DNA of 64,000 nucleotides from Dokdonella sp. (GTDB lineage: Bacteria > Pseudomonadota > Gammaproteobacteria > Xanthomonadales > Rhodanobacteraceae), in contig JALOBC010000008.1 of the NCBI GenBank assembly GCA_023228465.1, forward strand, positions 42,479 to 106,478, read 5' to 3'. Under the pieces are notes generated by a model. That model ran no database searches. It worked only from the letters and a program-made list of their open reading frames with translations, and had not been told where the DNA came from. This document shows, in pieces, positions 60,819 to 64,000 of the stretch. Positions within the stretch are counted from its first letter, which is position 1, and the number at the start of each line of letters is the position of its first letter. A program made the position numbers and the translations under genes.

Positions 60819-61003
60819 AGCCCCCTCGGCCGCAACCATCCGGAGATGGCCGGCTCCCACCGGATGACCGGCGCGTTCCCGGGGATCTCCCGTTCGGTGA
60901 ACCATGGCCGGCGAACCACCAGGCCGTTCCCCGGCAGCGCATCCTGCGCTTCGGTCCCGAACGCTGCACGCCTCCAGCACAGCGAGACCATCCGGTCCAC
61001 ACT

Positions 61004-62314
61004 ATGGCGATGCCCACGCATTTCCTGCAGCGCATCGCCAACCTCCGGCGGGACGAGGTTCGCCCGATCCTGGTCGCGGCGCTGTTCTTCTTCTGCGTCC
61101 TCACCGCCCTGATGCTGCTGCGCCCGGCGCGCGAGGCGCTGGGCATGCAGCGTGGCATCGAGACGATCCGCTGGCTGTTCGTCGGCACCGTGCTGGTGAC
61201 GTTGGCAGTCAACCCGGTGTTCGGATGGCTGGTCAGCCGCTTCCGGCGGCTGGCCTTCGTCAGCGCCACCTATCTCTTCTTCGCCGGCGGCCTCCTCGCC
61301 TTCTACGGATTGCTGGTGTTCGCGCCGAGCGGGGTCGGCGAGCACAGCGGAGAGGTGTTCTACGTCTGGTTCAGCGTGTTCAACCTGTTCGCGACGATGC
61401 TGTTCTGGGCGCTGATGGCCGATCGCTTCTCGCTCGAACAGAGCAAGCGCCTGTTCGGCCTGATCGGCGTCGGCGGCACGCTGGGCGCGCTGGCCGGGCC
61501 GGCGCTGTCGAGCCTCCTTGCCGCGCCGCTCGGCACCGCCGCGCTGCTGCCGATCGCGGCCGGATTCCTGCTGCTGGCGCTCGGCTGCGCGTTCTGGCTG
61601 ATGCGCCTGCCGATGGCCCGCGATCCGTCGCGCCCCGGCGACATGGCGACCGGCAGGGAGCATGCGGTGATCGGCGGCAGCGCCTGGGAGGGCTTTCGCG
61701 CGGTGGCGAAGTCGCCTTATCTCCTTGCCATCTGCGCCTACGTGCTGATCCTCGCCGTGATGGCGACCTTCATCTACTTCACGCGCCTGAAACTGGTGGC
61801 GGCGCTGGGCGAGGATCTGGACTTTCGTACCACCGTGTTCGCGCGCATCGACATGGCCACCCAGGCCGCCACGCTGCTGCTGCAGGGGCTGGTCGCCGGG
61901 CACCTGATGAAACGCCTCGGCACCTCGGTTACGCTGGCCCTGTTGCCACTGACCGCGCTGCTCGGCTTTCTCGGGCTGGCCATCGTCGGTTCACTGGCTG
62001 CGCTGGTGGTGTTCGAGGCGAGCTTCCGCGCCGTGCAGCGCGGGCTGATGCGACCGGCGCGCGAGACGCTGTTCACCGTGGTCGGCCGGGAAGACCGCTA
62101 CAAGGCCAAGGCCTTCATCGACACGGTCGTGTACCGGTTCGGCGACCTCACCGGCGCGCAGACCGAAGGCCTGCTGGCGCGCCTTGGCACCGGGCTGGCG
62201 GCGCTGGCCTCGTTTGCCCTGCCGCTGGCGGTGGCCTGGATGGCCCTCGGCCTGTGGCTCGGCCAGGCCCAGAAGCGGCGCGGTGCGCTGCAAGCAGAAG
62301 GAGTGAACCCATGA
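61004..62314 (+). CDS. MFS-type / NTP-NDP exchange-like transporter
   Basis: 436 residues from the ATG at 61004 (61010 is also possible). About 12 membrane helices; FFFCVLTALMLLRPAREALG, FALMADRFSLEQSKRLFGLIG-type loop (ALMADRFSLEQSKRLF) and FRAVQRGLMRPARETLFTVV are reminiscent of bacterial proteins annotated as NTP/NDP exchange transporters. Substrate unknown. It follows pnuT by 185 bp with no convincing terminator, and overlaps the aldo/keto reductase start (ATGA). Confidence 0.75.
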   Translation: MAMPTHFLQRIANLRRDEVRPILVAALFFFCVLTALMLLRPAREALGMQRGIETIRWLFVGTVLVTLAVNPVFGWLVSRFRRLAFVSATYLFFAGGLLAFYGLLVFAPSGVGEHSGEVFYVWFSVFNLFATMLFWALMADRFSLEQSKRLFGLIGVGGTLGALAGPALSSLLAAPLGTAALLPIAAGFLLLALGCAFWLMRLPMARDPSRPGDMATGREHAVIGGSAWEGFRAVAKSPYLLAICAYVLILAVMATFIYFTRLKLVAALGEDLDFRTTVFARIDMATQAATLLLQGLVAGHLMKRLGTSVTLALLPLTALLGFLGLAIVGSLAALVVFEASFRAVQRGLMRPARETLFTVVGREDRYKAKAFIDTVVYRFGDLTGAQTEGLLARLGTGLAALASFALPLAVAWMALGLWLGQAQKRRGALQAEGVNP

Positions 62315-63261
62315 CCACCCGCCGTGACTTCCTCAGGACCAGTCTCGCCAGCGGCGCCGCACTGGCACTCGCACCGCATTGGCTGCGCGCCGCCGATGCC
62401 GCGGCCGGCCCCCTCATCACGCGCGCCATCCCCGCCAGCGGCGAGCGCCTGCCGATCATTGGCCTGGGCAGTTCCGCCACCTTTGCCCAGATCGCCCGCC
62501 AGGACGATGTGACGGCGCTGCGGCAGGTGCTGGCGCGCATGGTCAAGCTGGGCGGAACGGTGTTCGACACGGCGCCCGCCTACGGCGCCTCCGAGGAAGT
62601 CGCCGGCCGCATCGCACGCGATCTTGGCATCACCGACCGGCTGTTCTGGGCCACCAAGCTCAATGTCGCCAGCCGCGGCGGCAAGGCCGAGGCCAGGGCG
62701 GCACGCCAGCAGCTGGCCACCTCGCTGGCGCGCATCGGCAAGCGACCGCTGGACCTGGTGCAGGTGCACAACATGGGCGACCTCGCCACCCAGTTGCCGA
62801 TCCTGCGCGAGGCCAGGGCCGCCGGCAAGATCCGCTACCTCGGCGTCACCACGACCTTCGCCGACCAGTACGAGGGACTGCTGCGCGCGATGCGCGAGGA
62901 GCAGCTCGACTTCATCGGCACCAATTACGCGATCGACGATCGCGACGCCGAAAAGACCTTCCTGCCGCTGGCCAGGGAGCGCGGCATCGCCGTGCTGGTG
63001 TACGCGCCCTTCGGTCGCACGCGGCTGTGGAAGCGTGTCGCCGGCCAGAAGCTCCCCGACTGGGCGGCCGAGTTCGATGCGCACAGCTGGGCGCAGTTCT
63101 TCCTCAAGTTCGTCGCCAGCCACCCGGACGTCACCGCCATCACGCCAGCCACCAGCAAGGTCGCCAACCTGGTGGACAACTTCGGCGCGGCGCGCGGTCG
63201 GCTGCCCGATGCGGCGATGCGCAGGCGCATGGTCGAGTTGGTGGAATCGCTGCCCGCCTGA
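62311..63261 (+). CDS. Aldo/keto reductase with Tat signal
   Basis: 316 residues. The N-terminus MTTRRDFLRTSLASG with a following hydrophobic stretch is a twin-arginine signal, so export of the folded enzyme is expected. AKR catalytic set: Asp in FDTAPAY, Tyr in PAYGASEE, Lys in FWATKLN and His in VQVHNMGD. NADPH use in the periplasm would be unusual, so the cofactor question is open. After GAAGGAG; coupled to the transporter gene. Confidence 0.88.
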   Translation: MTTRRDFLRTSLASGAALALAPHWLRAADAAAGPLITRAIPASGERLPIIGLGSSATFAQIARQDDVTALRQVLARMVKLGGTVFDTAPAYGASEEVAGRIARDLGITDRLFWATKLNVASRGGKAEARAARQQLATSLARIGKRPLDLVQVHNMGDLATQLPILREARAAGKIRYLGVTTTFADQYEGLLRAMREEQLDFIGTNYAIDDRDAEKTFLPLARERGIAVLVYAPFGRTRLWKRVAGQKLPDWAAEFDAHSWAQFFLKFVASHPDVTAITPATSKVANLVDNFGAARGRLPDAAMRRRMVELVESLPA

Positions 63262-63273
63262 CCGGATGCCTGT

Positions 63274-63293
63274 GGCCGAGCTGGGGCTCGGCC
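63274..63293 (+). repeat. REP-like palindrome, left arm of inverted pair
   Basis: GGCCGAGC-TGGG-GCTCGGCC, a perfect 8-bp stem with loop TGGG, 12 bp after the aldo/keto reductase stop, followed by TTCCCAGGG. It forms an inverted pair with 63339-63358 and may also terminate the upstream operon. Confidence 0.75.
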
Positions 63294-63338
63294 GTTCCCA
63301 GGGAGAAGCAGCCGCGCGCGAGCACTCACCTTGGGAGT

Positions 63339-63358
63339 GGCGGAGCCCCAGCTCCGCC
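63339..63358 (-). repeat. REP-like palindrome, right arm of inverted pair
   Basis: GGCGGAGC-CCCA-GCTCCGCC; read on the minus strand it is GGCGGAGCTGGGGCTCCGCC, the same as the left copy except for two compensatory changes that keep the stem. The flank TCCCAAGG also matches. Together with 63274-63293 it is a REPIN-type doublet beside a RAYT gene remnant. Confidence 0.75.
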
Positions 63359-63387
63359 GCTTCTGCTTTTCACGGACGAGGTCGCAC

Positions 63388-63495
63388 ATGGACGCTCCGC
63401 CGCAAACGTTCCGTCGCAGCAAGCTCCCGCACATCGACGCGCCGGGCGTCTTCCAGGCGGTCACCTTTCGGCTTGCCGACTCGCTGCCCGCAGCA
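63388..63495 (+). pseudogene. REP-associated tyrosine transposase (RAYT), N-terminal remnant
   Basis: From the ATG at 63388 the product FRRSKLPHIDAPGVFQAVTF continuing RLADSLPAA matches the start of RAYT (TnpA-REP, Y1 transposase) proteins. After about residue 36 similarity stops and the frame runs into unrelated DNA, ending at 63585. The HUH and catalytic Tyr parts are missing, so it is non-functional. The inverted REP pair lies just upstream. Confidence 0.72.
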
Positions 63496-63624
63496 AAGGT
63501 GCAGGGTGGATTCAATTCTGAAGTGCACCACTCACGCTGTGAGGTGGCGCAGTTATTCTATCTTGCCGCGAAGGCGGGAAAGTGAACCTGAATACTCATG
63601 TCGCCGCCTCCCACGCGTGGCGGT

Positions 63625-63651
63625 ATCTTGAAATTTCCGACGTTTCAAGAT
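63625..63651 (+). ncRNA. Stem-loop in the noncoding left end of the IS110-type element (possible bridge-RNA part)
   Basis: ATCTTGAAA (63625-63633) and TTTCAAGAT (63643-63651) form a perfect 9-bp stem with a 9-base loop, 23 bp before the transposase ATG. IS110 elements encode a structured bridge RNA in their noncoding end; this could be part of it or a subterminal repeat. RNA production is not shown. Confidence 0.35.
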
Positions 63652-63673
63652 CGCAACGCGACAGGAGGCAGCT

Positions 63674-63904
63674 ATGTCACTTTACGCAGGAATCGACCTG
63701 CATTCCACCAACAGCGTGCTGGCCGTGATCGACGAGCACGATCGGGTGTTGCGGCAATGCCGCTTGCCCAATGAGCTACCGACCATCCTCAAGGCCATGG
63801 AACCCTACCGCGATGAATTGGTGGGTGTGGCCGTTGAGTCGACCTACAACTGGTACTGGCTGGTAGATGGCCTGGCCGCCAAAGTTCCGCAGTTAGCCAC
63901 GTAA
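63674..63904 (+). pseudogene. IS110-family transposase, N-terminal fragment
   Basis: 76 residues, after AGGAGG. MSLYAGIDLHSTNSVLAVID is the start of the DEDD RuvC-like domain (Asp7 and His9 region), and VAVESTYNWYWLVDGL contains the second acidic residue. Intact IS110 transposases are 300-400 residues; here similarity stops after VDGL and the frame ends at 63904 without the remaining DEDD residues or the catalytic Ser domain. A truncated element. Confidence 0.85.
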
Positions 63905-64000
63905 GTTGTTGATACCTCTGAACCAGAAGAGGCATTTGTGGCACAACTCAGCGGGTGGGCGGTGCTTTTGTGTCGAGCGCGGCGAAGAGTTGTAGCTGGA

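Larger units (their letters stand above)
63496..64000 (+). mobile_element. Composite of insertion-sequence debris
   Basis: DNA that interrupts the RAYT remnant. 63498-63530 contains GGTGCA and TGCACC arms around ATTCAATTCTGAAG, reminiscent of an IS30-family terminus (recollection, weak). 63586-63673 is the noncoding 5' end of an IS110-type element with a stem-loop; its transposase frame is broken at about 63885-63904. 63905-64000 has no gene I recognise and may belong to another element running out of the window. Confidence 0.5.

Overview
The window is about 64 kb of GC-rich chromosomal DNA from a gammaproteobacterium of the Xanthomonadales (Lysobacterales), most likely near Rhodanobacteraceae/Dokdonella. 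The evidence is gene content and order (rpoN-hpf-ptsN-hprK-rapZ-EIIA(Man)-HPr-EI, rrf2-sufBCDS, amgK-murU, otsB-GH15-otsA, hda-perM-pgsA-like divergent from purMN), the G-rich GGGAATC/GGGGATC-type repeats between genes, and a secreted protein ending in an IFADGFE-type tail. Almost everything is ordinary core genome in tight operons. No rRNA, tRNA, CRISPR, prophage or defence island was recognised; only the last ~730 bases are mobile-element debris.

Layout. 1-3.8 kb: fadH (5' end missing) and a secreted Cys-rich SpoIID-domain protein. 3.9-8.6 kb (minus): a probable Fur-controlled extracytoplasmic flavin/iron reductase operon, PepSY - DUF2271 - DUF4198 - ApbE - NADPH flavoreductase; the DUF2271 protein carries an exact ApbE flavinylation sequon. 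8.9-10.9 kb: a two-component system. 10.9-12.8 kb: an AraC regulator divergent from a secreted His/Asp-rich protein. 12.8-19.2 kb (minus): the SUF Fe-S operon (rrf2, sufB, C, D, S) with a GNAT and a Rieske gene at its end. 19.3-22.3 kb: muropeptide recycling (amgK, murU), a TIGR04325 methyltransferase and emrE.

22.4-28.3 kb: hda, perM, a CDP-alcohol phosphatidyltransferase and a DUF2066 gene on minus; purM, purN and a DUF3108 gene on plus. 28.4-33.9 kb: murA and ibaG (minus), then kdsD, kdsC, lptC, lptA, lptB (KDO and LPS export). 34.0-41.0 kb: rpoN, hpf and a complete regulatory PTS relay (ptsN, hprK, rapZ, EIIA-Man, HPr, EI) with no sugar permease. 41.1-44.3 kb: GNAT, minC, minD, minE and a HEACH-motif protein. 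44.3-48.3 kb: trehalose genes otsB, GH15, otsA. 48.6-50.6 kb: an M2 (ACE-like) peptidase. 50.7-54.8 kb: a small conserved protein, Hsp20, Lon and a membrane protein. 54.8-57.8 kb: lipA, an HD hydrolase and an APH-type phosphotransferase.

57.9-63.3 kb: a TPP riboswitch leading a TonB receptor and a PnuC-type transporter (thiamine uptake), then an MFS/nucleotide-exchange-type carrier and a Tat-exported aldo/keto reductase. 63.27-64.0 kb: an inverted pair of REP hairpins, the first ~36 codons of a REP-associated tyrosine transposase, and a truncated IS110-family transposase with its 5' noncoding end.

The most notable points are the flavinylation sequon next to apbE, the REP pair beside a decapitated RAYT, a G-quadruplex-type repeat inserted inside amgK, the TPP-controlled outer-membrane receptor and a possible sigma-54 site on rpoN's own start codon.
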